A DNA stretch of 64,000 nt from Paenibacillus spongiae (GCF_024734895.1 NZ_CP091430.1:5474501-5538500), one strand, 5' to 3'; shown: positions 36,202 through 46,730, counted from the stretch's first letter. Notes: a model not told the origin generated them from the sequence alone. Numbers and translations are program-made.

Positions 36202-39200
36202 CTATTGTCTCCGATGTACCCCTACCGTGCTGTTAACATTGGCTGCAATCGTGACGGTTACCGGAACGGATTTGACCGTCCCGTTGCTGTAAACAGCCGT
36301 AAAGATAAACGTAACCTCTCCGTCCGGAAGCTTCTCGAAGCTCTCGTCCCACATTTCCCCCGCCCAGCTCACGGCGCTTGCTCCGTCGCTTACGAGATTG
36401 ACATTGAAGCCGCCCATCGCAGCTTCCACGCGCAGAGCTTTCGTCGCTGTATTCGTGAGAGCAGTCTGGGCCGATAGTAGAAAGCGTTCGCCTGCCCAAT
36501 AGACATGATAGCCCCTCGGACTCTCTTCGTTGCCGCTCGCCTTCAAGTTGAACTGCTTGCGGCGTTCGTCCCACAATTCCGTATGCTTGACCTGGGCGGC
36601 AACCGTAAGCGGCAGGACCCGAATATCCTTGCGAACGATAACGGCCGGCGCTTTGCCGTCGGATACCGTGAGCTCTACTTGATAAATACCGGGTTTGACG
36701 CCTTTAAAGCTTGGTCCAGCCGTCGGATAAGGCACGTTCGACATGGAGGCGTGCATCTTCCGTTCTCCTGCAGGATCCGTAATCCGGTATTGGACTGTCA
36801 GCTCGTCCGAATCCGGATCATGAATGAGATGGGTTATTTGTACCAAATCGCCTTCATATACCGGCTTAGGCGCCCAATCGAACTCGGCGGCCGGAGGCTG
36901 ATTCGTCTCGATGTAGAAGAACTTCGGATCGCTCCACTCGCTCCAGTCGTAGCCGTCATAGGTCCGGACCATCACGAAGAGATTAACCTTCTCGGGCAAA
37001 TCCTCCATAGGTGTCCATGCTAGCGCCGTGCCGTTCAATATGCCGGACTCTTGCTCCAGAATTCCGCCGTAACGGTATATCCGGACCTGATGCCTTCTCA
37101 TCGCATCGTTATCGCCGTCCGTGTACGTCCATTTAAACTCCGGCTTGGTTATCGTTATTTTCTCCGGGTTCAGCTGGTCCGTACTGGTCGGATACGTCAC
37201 TTGCACAACAGGAATGCGATTGACGATCTCAATAGTATCAAGCGCTTCATCGTTCTGGCCCAGCTTGTCTTCGACCACTTGCCGGATCTGGAACGTCCCC
37301 ATTGTATGGAACGTTTTCTTCCAGCTTGTCCGAGACGCGCTCTGCATGGTCTCGAATCCGAATTCCGTCAAATTGCGGATGAAATATTGATGAGGAAGAT
37401 TCTCTCTGGCTCCATCTTCCTTATCGCGTGCGGTCGAGTTAATCGTAACCTCTACGCCGCGATACGTTTGCTTATGACTCAGGGTAAAGCCTGCCTGCGG
37501 CGGCTCATCCGGCTGCGGAATCCGCGTCACATTGATCTTCTTCACGGCATACGGGCTCCAGGCATCGTACTCATCTTTTACAGCCAACCCGACGGTATAT
37601 TCCCCCGTCTCTTCCGGCGTTACCAGTTTTTGCTCGACTGTAATGCCGGATGGCGTAATGTAGTAGAACTTTTTCTGAAGGACGCCCTTCGTAGCCAAAT
37701 AGTCGATACCCGTTTCTTCCTTCGAATAATTCGTCGGGCTTAAATATCGGTCGGGGTCATGGCTGCGATCGGTCCATTTGATCGTCCAATCCGCGTTGAA
37801 ACCAAGATCGAAATCCGCAATCGGCGCACGATGGACAATGAGCTGCCGCGCTGCGCGGTTAGATTTCTTCCGGTACGATTCGAATTCGGCCGCCGGGTGC
37901 AAATAATCCGGGTTCGCATCGTCCTTCGTATCATAGTTCACTTGGTAGAGGCCTACCTTGTCCATGACCATGACCGGTTCCCGGTATGTGTTGCCATCAT
38001 GCTCGGACCGGCCGGATTTGCCGTCGCCCGCATCCATGAATTTTTGAGACAGATGGTCGTAGCGCCAATTGGTGGCGGCCTTGATCATCGGGTCCTTCTC
38101 CAAATCGTCGTTCGTGATCGTATAGGTCATTTCTTCGCCAACAAGAGCGATGCCTTGCAGTTTGGCCGATGAACTAATTGGCGTTAAATCCGAGTAGACC
38201 ATGTTCAAGAATTCCGTTCGAGGAATATCCGAATAAGGTCCGAATAGCCCTTTTTCGAATGTATCGTCAGCAACGTCTATTAAAGGTACATTATTGATGT
38301 ACACTTTGATATGACCGTCCAACACTTGAACACGAATCGGATAAACGTTCCTAACATTAATCGAATAAGGAGCGCTGCCAAGGACAGATCGAATGCCGTT
38401 TTCAATCTTGACTAGCCGAACACCCTTAATATTCATCTCAACCCGGTACATGTTACGATGATCTTGCGCATGGAACGAAAATCCTGCATACCGCTCTAAA
38501 TGATCGTAAGGGTAGTCATTGAACCGAAGCTTCAAATTGAACTGAATATTTTGGAATGCTTTGCTGTTCAGCAACTGCTGCTGCGTGCCTAACTTCGGAT
38601 TGGAATAGTCTACATCGCTCATGACAAGAACTTGCCGTTTCCCTTGTGAACTCAGGTTTCCATTATAGTAACTCCTGTAATGCTGATCGTAATAAATGGC
38701 TCCGCTGCCTACGCTCAGCGACCTGCTGATTTCGGTTCGGTCACTTCCCGTCCCTGAAGAATCTCTCCACACGGACGATAAGTCATAGATTGCCGTCTTA
38801 TTCCCTGTTGCTGCCTTAATCCTGAAGATCTTCTTGTCTTTGATGAAATAGGTGTACCCAAGAGAATCGGAGTTACCCGCAAACACGATTCCGTTCGTCA
38901 GATTCTCTTCGCGCCAGATCTCGTTCAGCGTGCCTTCAGATGTTAATTTAAAGGCGATAACCGCTGCATTTCCTGCTGGGAAAAATAAGAAAACATTATC
39001 CTCCAAATAAGCCCGAGAAAGTGCTAGGTTAGAGGCGGACATATCAAACGTGAGCTCCCCTGTCTCCGTGCTGTACACCTTAATGGCTCTGGAGGTAGGG
39101 CTCGTAGCTAAAATATGTTTTCCGTCTCTCGTTACGTTGAGTGTATGACCACTTGGGACCTTCGTGCTGACAAGCTTTAGATCGTCTGTTGCAGGATTAT

Positions 39201-42200
39201 AAGAATAAAGGCCTGTAGTTCCTCCCGTTGCTCCATTAGCCGTGAAGGATACATAACGGATCATTTTGGCGTCATATATACCGGAGGATAACGCTAGCGA
39301 TCTTACCCTTTCTTGCGTTAATAGCGATCCCTTTGTTCCTGTAGCCCAATCCCCGTTATATTGTTTCGTGATGTTATTAGGTACATACTCTGAAATAACG
39401 GCACCAAAAGGAGTATTATTAGACGTTATTCCGTTTTGAGCAGCTGGTACGGTAGCAGCCGTATTCGTTGCATTCAAGTATATAAAATTGTTCCACGTAT
39501 AAACATAGGGATACCAACTTGAATACCCGGTAGAAGGATTAAACACTTCTCGTCTAACGTATACACGATCTTCTATCGGATCGTACCTGTCTACTTTTTC
39601 ACTATTCCGATACGCGTTCCACCAATTGTCTGGAGTCCACCAAACACTTGAGTTATCCTTAAATAACTGATATCGGTCAGGATACCATTGACTAGCTCCA
39701 GATGTGTATGTGGTATAGTAGTTGATTACATAATACCCGTCCTTCAAATAAACGACATTATCATTCGGACTCAAGGATTTATCTATTGATTTAATATTAT
39801 TGATTCCAGGGCCGATATAATCGCCAAAATTAGCAATCTGAGAAGGACTATGCCCAAGTGCGCCAGTAGAAGGATTAGCCCCCCAGCTTTTAAGTTTTCC
39901 CCCTCCCAGGTCATAATTCTTCCATCCTTCTAAATTTACCATATTATTGGCATATAGCGGAATGGATGGAATGACCACTGGTTCTTTGCTCTCGGTCGAA
40001 ATATCGAACGAGACCGTTGGCCCATCATTAACGACTTCGTATTCATAGGTCTTGGTTGCCTCAAGGCCCCAGTCTTCCTTCACATACACCGTGAATTGGT
40101 ATTTCCCGACACGATTCGGCGTTAGAATAAACTCGCCATCCTTATCTAGAATAACCTCGACCTCTTCTTCCTCCTCAAAGCTGCTGTCATTGTTTCTATC
40201 ATACCGGTAAGATACCTTGTGCTCCACGAGCTTATCGTCATCCGGAGAATAGGAGGTATCTTCGAAGACGGTGCCCACCGTCCGGATGGATGGAGTCGTA
40301 AAATTCAGCTGCGGGATCGGCGCCAGATCCGGTACGACGGTCAAGCGATGTGTCGCAGGCTGCAGCGACTTTAAGCCCTCCGAATCGAATACATGCAGGG
40401 TAATGATCTCATCACCGACCGTATCGTATTTCGTTTTCACGTTCGTCCATTGGTCCCTTGCGTGGTTGATGGTCCGGTTCGCGTATGGGCTGTAGCTCTT
40501 TTCCGCATTGAACGGGGTTTTCAGGGGCCGGCCTTCAACGACAGTGGATGGTCCCGTAATGATCGGAACGGGATTAGGCGGCATGACTTGGATATAGGTT
40601 GTTGCGATGCTGGTCGCGCCTGCTTTATCCCGCATTTTCCCTTTAACCGTGTACGTTCCAACCGTATCCATCACGATGCCGTGATAGCCATCCGTATACT
40701 TCGAATAAGCATACTTGACCGGGATCTGTTTGGCCCACTCGCCGGTATCGCTAAAGTCAAAGTATTCGAAATACATCGTATCGCCATCCGGATCATATGG
40801 GGTCGGTACGGTCGGATCATCGATGTAAATCAAGTCCATTACCTCACCAACGACGACTTGATGGACAGGCTTCGTCCGCAATCCCTCGTAGGGATAGACG
40901 AATCCGATCTGAAATTGAGGCGGCTGGTTATCAGGTGATCCGATGACTTCCAACGGTTTCGGTCCAATCCAGGCGCTTTCCCCGCAGTTCGTCACGATCT
41001 TCATCTTTACATCATGTACACCGATGCCCAGCGCATATGGATAATTCGATTTCGTATAGGAAGCATCCGTCGTCATCCCATAGATGTTTCCGGAATATGA
41101 ATCGATCCCGTCACGAGAAATCATAAAGTAGTGATATTGGTACGTGCAGCCTTCAACCGTAATGTTTTTCGGTACCAGCTTGAACGGATCGCCGTAATTG
41201 ATTTTTGGCGGAACGACATCGAAATCGCCACTGATATTCGGGTTGCCGCCGCCTTCCGTCGATCCCTGATAATAGAACATCACATACGCCGTTTTACGGG
41301 TGCTGTTCAGACTTGCGGTCTGGCTGCTGCTGTTTACCGTATACTCCCCGTTGACAAAAGCCGTATACGACATGTGGCTGCCGATGATCTTCCCATACGA
41401 TGTATCGGCAGTCACCGTCTTCGTCCCCGGTAATGGCGAAACGATGACATCCTGCTGCCCCATCTGAACGTACGATCCGAAATCAGCAGCCTTCACCATA
41501 TGTCGGACCTTAATGACGCCATCCGTCGGCGACGGCGGTTTGGGATCGTAGTAAAGATAGACGGTATAGGCCGGGAACATGCTGGTATTATAAGTAAAAT
41601 TCATCGGGCTCGGATTTCCGCTTATTGTTGATCCCGCGGGGGCAGCCGTCGTTTTGGATGACCGATACCCCTTATAGACATATTGTGCGTTGGAAGGCGG
41701 AGCTGCGCTGTATGTCTTTCCTACAATTAGATCCTCTTCTTTATTTGGAAACACCGAATTTATACTTGTGCCATCGGTCTTGAAGTGCTTCACTACGAAT
41801 TTAGACGCGTTACCGCCGCCTCCACTTTTTTCGTAGTACAAGTTCAGGTAGTAGGTATCATAGGATCCGTCGTAACGAACCGTCGGTGGGCTTCCCGAAC
41901 GGATACTTCCTCCAGAAGGTGAAGATACTTTGCTCTCCTTGTAGCCAGAATACTTATATTTCGAATTAGCCGCAGGAGATATTGAAACGTCATCCCCAAC
42001 CTTAATCGATTTGGATTGGTTGGGGAATTCACTATCGATATTTACCCCGTCTGTTGTGAAATGTCTGACTTCCAGGAAGCCGTCTAGTTCGAATTCGAAG
42101 ACGATGGGGAAGAAGTAGCGTAATCCCTGTACACCTGGAGCATAGTCGTTTGGATTGGTAATTAAATTTAAAGGGTACTGAGCATTGAGCACCCCATCCA

Positions 42201-42669
42201 TTCTGGCTTTAAATGAAATCGAAGAAGAACCAATACCTGATTTACTTCCATCCACAACAGTTGGGGTTGACGAATTACCTATATGTATTGAGTATTGATT
42301 GTAATCCTCTTTCCTTGATTCGGAAAAAAGTGTTCCGTCCTCACCTAGGTTAAATGCTCTAACATTAATATCTCTTACTACTCTCCCTGGAAAGCTAAAA
42401 CTGTAGTCCCACGATAGAGTTACTGGTGCTCCTTTGAGTTTTGGTGACCATTCTCCTGAAGAGTTACTCCATATATCGTATGACATGAACCCGACTGCAT
42501 ACCTTTTTGTAGGAGGTTTCCCACTCTGCTTAACAGGAATAATGTGTGCATTACTTCCAAGATTAGTTGATGAGGAAGCCGAGGTAATAAGGAAATTATC
42601 AACTACTCCTCCCAGCAATAATATTGCAACTATTAATGATATATATTTTTTATTATTGAGGTATGTCAA
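36202..42669 (-). CDS. Giant secreted multi-domain surface protein (MucBP-like, PKD/Ig-like, LamG-like)
   Basis: The protein has 2155 residues. Residues 1-33 form a signal peptide (basic start, LIVAILLLGGVV core, a possible cleavage near residue 31). Then come MucBP-like repeats at about 200-470 (VRHFTTDG, VKHFKTDG, VRHMVK openings). Next is a series of PKD/cadherin-like segments with 'GPSTVVEG', 'DPDGD' and 'VPPKINYGDP' phrases. A propeller-like stretch follows at about 1180-1350, then a LamG-like domain near 1390-1510 (VRVQVLDGHIKVYINNVPL style), and more Ig-like domains. No LPXTG or SLH anchor is visible, so retention may be indirect. TTG 42669 is chosen since TGGAGGT precedes it. It lies four bases after the stalk-domain gene, so they form an operon. 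Likely a matrix or adhesin protein. Confidence 0.8.
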   Translation of the reverse strand: MTYLNNKKYISLIVAILLLGGVVDNFLITSASSSTNLGSNAHIIPVKQSGKPPTKRYAVGFMSYDIWSNSSGEWSPKLKGAPVTLSWDYSFSFPGRVVRDINVRAFNLGEDGTLFSESRKEDYNQYSIHIGNSSTPTVVDGSKSGIGSSSISFKARMDGVLNAQYPLNLITNPNDYAPGVQGLRYFFPIVFEFELDGFLEVRHFTTDGVNIDSEFPNQSKSIKVGDDVSISPAANSKYKYSGYKESKVSSPSGGSIRSGSPPTVRYDGSYDTYYLNLYYEKSGGGGNASKFVVKHFKTDGTSINSVFPNKEEDLIVGKTYSAAPPSNAQYVYKGYRSSKTTAAPAGSTISGNPSPMNFTYNTSMFPAYTVYLYYDPKPPSPTDGVIKVRHMVKAADFGSYVQMGQQDVIVSPLPGTKTVTADTSYGKIIGSHMSYTAFVNGEYTVNSSSQTASLNSTRKTAYVMFYYQGSTEGGGNPNISGDFDVVPPKINYGDPFKLVPKNITVEGCTYQYHYFMISRDGIDSYSGNIYGMTTDASYTKSNYPYALGIGVHDVKMKIVTNCGESAWIGPKPLEVIGSPDNQPPQFQIGFVYPYEGLRTKPVHQVVVGEVMDLIYIDDPTVPTPYDPDGDTMYFEYFDFSDTGEWAKQIPVKYAYSKYTDGYHGIVMDTVGTYTVKGKMRDKAGATSIATTYIQVMPPNPVPIITGPSTVVEGRPLKTPFNAEKSYSPYANRTINHARDQWTNVKTKYDTVGDEIITLHVFDSEGLKSLQPATHRLTVVPDLAPIPQLNFTTPSIRTVGTVFEDTSYSPDDDKLVEHKVSYRYDRNNDSSFEEEEEVEVILDKDGEFILTPNRVGKYQFTVYVKEDWGLEATKTYEYEVVNDGPTVSFDISTESKEPVVIPSIPLYANNMVNLEGWKNYDLGGGKLKSWGANPSTGALGHSPSQIANFGDYIGPGINNIKSIDKSLSPNDNVVYLKDGYYVINYYTTYTSGASQWYPDRYQLFKDNSSVWWTPDNWWNAYRNSEKVDRYDPIEDRVYVRREVFNPSTGYSSWYPYVYTWNNFIYLNATNTAATVPAAQNGITSNNTPFGAVISEYVPNNITKQYNGDWATGTKGSLLTQERVRSLALSSGIYDAKMIRYVSFTANGATGGTTGLYSYNPATDDLKLVSTKVPSGHTLNVTRDGKHILATSPTSRAIKVYSTETGELTFDMSASNLALSRAYLEDNVFLFFPAGNAAVIAFKLTSEGTLNEIWREENLTNGIVFAGNSDSLGYTYFIKDKKIFRIKAATGNKTAIYDLSSVWRDSSGTGSDRTEISRSLSVGSGAIYYDQHYRSYYNGNLSSQGKRQVLVMSDVDYSNPKLGTQQQLLNSKAFQNIQFNLKLRFNDYPYDHLERYAGFSFHAQDHRNMYRVEMNIKGVRLVKIENGIRSVLGSAPYSINVRNVYPIRVQVLDGHIKVYINNVPLIDVADDTFEKGLFGPYSDIPRTEFLNMVYSDLTPISSSAKLQGIALVGEEMTYTITNDDLEKDPMIKAATNWRYDHLSQKFMDAGDGKSGRSEHDGNTYREPVMVMDKVGLYQVNYDTKDDANPDYLHPAAEFESYRKKSNRAARQLIVHRAPIADFDLGFNADWTIKWTDRSHDPDRYLSPTNYSKEETGIDYLATKGVLQKKFYYITPSGITVEQKLVTPEETGEYTVGLAVKDEYDAWSPYAVKKINVTRIPQPDEPPQAGFTLSHKQTYRGVEVTINSTARDKEDGARENLPHQYFIRNLTEFGFETMQSASRTSWKKTFHTMGTFQIRQVVEDKLGQNDEALDTIEIVNRIPVVQVTYPTSTDQLNPEKITITKPEFKWTYTDGDNDAMRRHQVRIYRYGGILEQESGILNGTALAWTPMEDLPEKVNLFVMVRTYDGYDWSEWSDPKFFYIETNQPPAAEFDWAPKPVYEGDLVQITHLIHDPDSDELTVQYRITDPAGERKMHASMSNVPYPTAGPSFKGVKPGIYQVELTVSDGKAPAVIVRKDIRVLPLTVAAQVKHTELWDERRKQFNLKASGNEESPRGYHVYWAGERFLLSAQTALTNTATKALRVEAAMGGFNVNLVSDGASAVSWAGEMWDESFEKLPDGEVTFIFTAVYSNGTVKSVPVTVTIAANVNSTVGVHRRQ

Positions 42670-42673
42670 TCTA

Positions 42674-43633
42674 TTACCTCCAGCTTGGCTTATATACCAA
42701 GATACTTGGGTATGATGTATGAATGTATATTGTTTGTATGTTCTTCAGCTTGAAGTTTTTATAGTTTTTATCATCATAGTAATTTAAATCAGTAATTGAT
42801 ACGATAGGGAAATAGTGAATCCTAACGTCTTTTGTTGCATTTTCACGCAACTCTACAACCGCTTGTCTATATAGCAGCTTTTCAGAAGTCATAAAGAACA
42901 TTTTCGTTTCCGTTATTCCTTTGTCAGTGGTGGTAGCCTTAATATATTGTTGGCCAAGGATGTCATAAGCTAAATCATATCTATAGAATGTTTTTAGATC
43001 AGAGGTTTTAAATGGAAATATCGAGTCATCAATAAGGGTTACAGTATCCCTGTTGCTCTTACCATCAACATTCAACAGGATCTCATTACCTTTAAATAGT
43101 TTCTTATATTGGTCAATTGAAACAGCCTTCGGAGCCACATCCTCCAACAAAGGAACCTCCTTACTACCCACCCACACAAACCGCGTAATCGCATCCCACT
43201 CAACCGGCACGCCCAATCCATTAAGCGCTTGCAGCGGCACGAGCGTTCTTCCGCTTTCCGCCAGCACTTTAGCATTCAGCGTGACTTTCTTCCCGTTGAT
43301 CGTGGCCACATTTGAATTGATCGTCACATTGACGACACTCAATCCCTTTTCGATACTTATATCCTTATTGTTCTTGGCTACCGTAATCTTGCTCCCAATC
43401 TTCTCCCCAATAAACCGGATCGGTACTAATACCGCCCCTTCCACCACTTTAGGCTTCACATCGGATGCTACCTGACGAGCGTTATAAAGTACCTTGACCG
43501 GCATATCGGAGCTTACGATCTTCGTTTTTGATTTAGCCGCTGCTCCTGCCGTAGCCACTCCAGCTAGGGCAGATGCCAGCATACTCATTGCCACTAGCAC
43601 TTTCACCTTGTTCTTCCAGTTCAAATTCTTCAT
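42674..43633 (-). CDS. Copper-amine-oxidase N-terminal ('stalk') domain protein
   Basis: Exported protein of 319 residues. A signal peptide (LVAMSMLASALAGVATAGAAA) is followed by the copper-amine-oxidase N-like stalk domain that Paenibacilli use widely: KVLYNARQVASDVKPKVVEGAVLVPIRFIGEKIG, VVNVTINSNVATINGKKV and LVPLQALNGLGVPVEWD. The second half is unique, with tyrosine- and lysine-rich strands. It is not an oxidase: the catalytic domain is absent. ATG 43633 opens the operon that continues four bases later with the 2155-residue surface protein, so both are probably exported and may act together. The second half is AT-richer than the first. Confidence 0.85.
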   Translation of the reverse strand: MKNLNWKNKVKVLVAMSMLASALAGVATAGAAAKSKTKIVSSDMPVKVLYNARQVASDVKPKVVEGAVLVPIRFIGEKIGSKITVAKNNKDISIEKGLSVVNVTINSNVATINGKKVTLNAKVLAESGRTLVPLQALNGLGVPVEWDAITRFVWVGSKEVPLLEDVAPKAVSIDQYKKLFKGNEILLNVDGKSNRDTVTLIDDSIFPFKTSDLKTFYRYDLAYDILGQQYIKATTTDKGITETKMFFMTSEKLLYRQAVVELRENATKDVRIHYFPIVSITDLNYYDDKNYKNFKLKNIQTIYIHTSYPSILVYKPSWR

Positions 43634-44018
43634 ATTCGTGTCCCCCTATTAAATAGAATCCATCACTTTTCGTTCGTTATTAGCGGTCTCCGTTATTCTA
43701 CCGATTTCATCTTGTAAGAATATTCTGCCTGCACGGCGGTTAGTGTTCCGACCTTTCGCTCAGTCTATAGAGCAACAAATATATTATCGTAATGATCTCT
43801 TCCAGCGTTTAGCATATTCTACCACCTTCCGTTAACTTTCGACGATCCTTGCAGCAAAAAAAGCACCCGCATGCAAGCTGAAATTCAGCCTGCAGACAGG
43901 TGCTTCCTGTGTGAAGTCCTAATTAATTCCGTATTCATTGCTTTTATCATACTTGATATGCGCCTTAAGAATCAAGCCTTAATTGTAACCGTCACCTTTT
44001 CCAAGGACTACTAGCCTG
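43634..44018. other. 385-base intergenic region
   Basis: Contains the promoter side of the stalk operon (43634-43850) and the terminator of the CotSA-like gene (43856-43906). I see no gene or repeat beyond that. Confidence 0.6.
43856..43906 (-). terminator. Rho-independent terminator
   Basis: AAGCACC and GGGTGCTT close a bulged stem that includes CTGCAGGCTGAA and TTCAGCTTGCATG, with a run of T on the minus strand. Serves the CotSA-like gene. Confidence 0.8.
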
Positions 44019-45179
44019 CTATTTTATCCCGCTTTCGCGCAGCAGCGCCAACCAACGTTCTGCGGAGTGATGCCAAGTGAAGCGCTGCTCCACCCGCTGC
44101 CTGCTCGACATTCCCATTAACGACCTGAGCTCGCGATTGCGGAGGAGAGCGAGGATCCGGCTGGACATTTCCGTCTCGATATGAACCGGATCGACCAGAT
44201 AACCCGTAACTCCGTCTTCAATAATTTCCTTCATCCCCCCGGCCCGCGTTGCAACGACTGGCAGCCCGCACGCCATCGCCTCTACATTCACCAGCCCGAA
44301 CGCTTCCCGAGTGCTCGATGGAACGACGGCCACGTCCGCTCCGAGAAACCAGTCCGGCACTTCCGAATACGGTACATACGGTACGAATTGCACATGTCCC
44401 ATCAATCTATTACCCATGCGATGGAGCTCGCGCACATAAGACGTCGTTCGCTGCGATCCGTAGAAAGCCCCTCCGACGATAACAAGCAATACAGGCGGAT
44501 GCTGCTTGATAAGCTCCGGCAATAGACGCAGCAGGTGATGCACCCCTTTCATCGGAATGAGCCGCCCCATATACAGGACGACATCGCGTCCGTTCCACCC
44601 GCGCGCGAATCGAAGCTGTTCGCGTTTAATAGCGCCCTCAAACGAGAATTGTGATACAAACCGATCCGTATCCACGCCAGGATAGATGACGTTGACTTTA
44701 TGCGCGCAGCTAGGCACGCGTTGTGCGACGACATCTCGCAGGAATTCACTGTTCACAATGATTCGCTCCGCCTGGCGAAAGCTGCGGGTCAGCATGGACG
44801 ACGGAATAGCCGTCTTTCTGATAAAGGTCGTCGAGTGCAGATGCAGCCAAATTCGCCCTTGCGGCCGCATCCGCTTCAACCGCAGGACGGTTCGCGGCCG
44901 ATTCTCCACTTCAGTCACATCGGGCGCATTGCGAAGTATGGATAGCCCGACATCGCGCACATATTTAAGCTTGTCAACCGCCGGATAACGCTCGCATTCC
45001 GCACCCTTTAACATCCCTCTCCGGGGAAGATTGCGGCTCGTTCGACCGTAGATGCAAGCCTCAACCGCCGGAACGAGCAGCGGCACGAGCTTCTCTACGA
45101 CCCGCTCCACGGAACTGCTGTTCGGCGAAGGCAGCGGGAATGATCCCGGTGTGACGAATGCGATTTTCGGTCGCGCCAT
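44019..45179 (-). CDS. CotSA-like GT4 glycosyltransferase
   Basis: GT-B glycosyltransferase of 386 residues. The N-terminus IAFVTPGSFPLPSPNSSSVERVV, the C-terminal domain start VVLYMGRLIPMKGVHHLLRLL, and the donor E-x7-E motif REAFGLVNVEAMACGLP follow the family. The opening phrase and the whole layout resemble spore-coat CotSA of Bacillus, a GT4 protein of the cot operon; that is a resemblance rather than a proof. ATG 45179 follows AAAGGG; an upstream ATG at 45221 has no site. It is monocistronic with a clear terminator. It may modify coat polysaccharide with the kinase-fold proteins of the left region. Confidence 0.78.
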   Translation of the reverse strand: MARPKIAFVTPGSFPLPSPNSSSVERVVEKLVPLLVPAVEACIYGRTSRNLPRRGMLKGAECERYPAVDKLKYVRDVGLSILRNAPDVTEVENRPRTVLRLKRMRPQGRIWLHLHSTTFIRKTAIPSSMLTRSFRQAERIIVNSEFLRDVVAQRVPSCAHKVNVIYPGVDTDRFVSQFSFEGAIKREQLRFARGWNGRDVVLYMGRLIPMKGVHHLLRLLPELIKQHPPVLLVIVGGAFYGSQRTTSYVRELHRMGNRLMGHVQFVPYVPYSEVPDWFLGADVAVVPSSTREAFGLVNVEAMACGLPVVATRAGGMKEIIEDGVTGYLVDPVHIETEMSSRILALLRNRELRSLMGMSSRQRVEQRFTWHHSAERWLALLRESGIK

Positions 45180-45315
45180 CGACAACCAACCCTTTCTGAA
45201 TAAGCTTGTTATCTCCAGCATACGCTGCTCACCGAGTTCGGTAACGGCGTCCTCCTACTCCCCGGACAACAGGTGAATCGGCCTAACCGGCTTCACGAAC
45301 AGAGCCTTTGCTCCG

Positions 45316-45609
45316 CTACATTTTTCGCCCGAACCTTACGCTCTCGTACAGCCTGCTTAGACCATACATTCCGATGTATGCACCGCTCAGAAGAAACAGG
45401 GTACTGAGCAGCACTTCATGAACCTGTGTCATAAATACCGCATCGTCCGCCAGAACGCGAATTACGGTTCGCGATATCTCTACGGTAAAGCCAATATAGG
45501 CGATCACCCCGACTCCATCCACGATAAGCTGCCAGGGCCGTCCGATCCCCCGCAGCCAATACATAAAACCGGCCCCCAGAAGCAAGCCCGCCGTAAGAAA
45601 CACCGTCAT
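45316..45609 (-). CDS. Small membrane protein of unknown function
   Basis: 97 residues with three probable membrane helices: LTAGLLLGAGFMYWL at the N-terminus, VGVIAYIGFTVEI in the middle and VLLSTLFLLSGAYIGMYGL near the C-terminus, with a basic tail. ATG 45609 follows GAGGTGATGG, which supports expression. I do not recognise a family. It sits between the CotSA-like gene and the divergent psd gene with its own spacer on both sides. Confidence 0.6.
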   Translation of the reverse strand: MTVFLTAGLLLGAGFMYWLRGIGRPWQLIVDGVGVIAYIGFTVEISRTVIRVLADDAVFMTQVHEVLLSTLFLLSGAYIGMYGLSRLYESVRFGRKM

Positions 45610-45853
45610 GTAACCATCACCTCACTTAAAGCATCGGCATCGGCCAGCCAAGGCAAACCTCGAATCTCCAAAACAAAACCGCTTCCTAACGGTCCGGACT
45701 CTCCGTAAGCCGGGACGATCTCCCTGAATGCCCCATAAGCATCTGGCCGATTCAAGGCTGGAAATGAAGTCTATTGATAAAAATGGCGCGATATGTCAAA
45801 CTAATTCGGAGAACCGCAATGGCTTTAATCTTGAAAGGACGTGAACAACAGGC

Positions 45854-46645
45854 ATGACCAAATGGCTGCTTCGTTCGATGACTGAGCTCAGCTCGCGAAA
45901 GTGGATTTCCAGAATGACCGGCCGCTTTGCTCAATCCTCAGCCAGCCGGCGTTTTATACCGAAATTCGCGAACATGTACGGCATCCGCATAGAAGAAGCC
46001 GAGAAACAGCTGGACGAATATAAGACATTGAATGAATTTTTCACTAGACGGCTTAAGGCGGGCGTCCGCGCGATCGACGATGGGGCTGCGGCGCTGGTCA
46101 GTCCGGTTGATGCGCTTATTACCGGTGCCGGTCCGATCGATGCCGGCACGATACTGAACGTCAAGGGACAGGATTATACGGTGGATGAATTGCTCAACCA
46201 CTCCCCTCGCACCGAGAGCTTTAAAGACGGGTATTGCATCGTCCTTTACTTGAGCCCGACCGATTACCATCGTATTCATACGCCTGTCTCAGGCAGGATT
46301 GTCGAACGCGAGCATGTACCCGGCAAAGTATATCCGGTCAACGATTTCGGACTTCGCCATATGCGGCGGGTACTAAGCCGTAACGAACGACTCATTACAT
46401 ATATCCATCATGCGGCTGGGGAAACGGCTGTCGTTAAGGTGGGCGCCATGAATGTAAGCAGTATTAAGTATGTTGAGCCTCGCACGGATAAAGTGACCAA
46501 AGGCGACGAGCTCGCTTATTTCGAATTTGGCTCGACCGTCGTACTGCTTACCCAAGACGACACCTTCTTTCCCCGTACCGATTTGAAACCGGGATTAAAG
46601 GTGCGCATGGGAGAGCGTCTCGGAACATTGTTGGAAGATAACTAA
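45854..46645 (+). CDS. psd: Phosphatidylserine decarboxylase proenzyme
   Basis: Makes phosphatidylethanolamine by decarboxylating phosphatidylserine. The 263-residue chain has the family's features: TLNEFFTRRLKAGVR, SPVDA, DYHRIHTPVSG, VGAMNVSSI, and EFGSTVVLL in which Ser227 (Gly-Ser-Thr) is the self-cleavage site that forms the pyruvoyl cofactor. The usual LGST reads FGST. ATG 45854 has AAAGGA at a slightly long distance. A strong terminator follows, so it is a single-gene unit here; pssA is not adjacent, unlike in Bacillus subtilis. Confidence 0.93.
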   Translation: MTKWLLRSMTELSSRKWISRMTGRFAQSSASRRFIPKFANMYGIRIEEAEKQLDEYKTLNEFFTRRLKAGVRAIDDGAAALVSPVDALITGAGPIDAGTILNVKGQDYTVDELLNHSPRTESFKDGYCIVLYLSPTDYHRIHTPVSGRIVEREHVPGKVYPVNDFGLRHMRRVLSRNERLITYIHHAAGETAVVKVGAMNVSSIKYVEPRTDKVTKGDELAYFEFGSTVVLLTQDDTFFPRTDLKPGLKVRMGERLGTLLEDN

Positions 46646-46666
46646 GATACGTATATTCATCAAAAG

Positions 46667-46724
46667 AAAGCGCCGGATACGCTGAAGCATCCTGAATCGA
46701 TGCTGCTGTGTATCCGGCGCTTTT
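46667..46724. terminator. Bidirectional Rho-independent terminator
   Basis: AAAGCGCCGGATAC and GTATCCGGCGCTTT form a 14-base stem with a T-run on the plus side and T/A-rich sequence on the minus side. Lies between convergent psd and the MocR gene. Confidence 0.85.
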
Positions 46725-46730
46725 GGTCGT

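Noticed and set aside
45752..45934. Small minus-strand frame overlapping the psd start
   Set aside because: No ribosome site, and antisense to the psd N-terminus.
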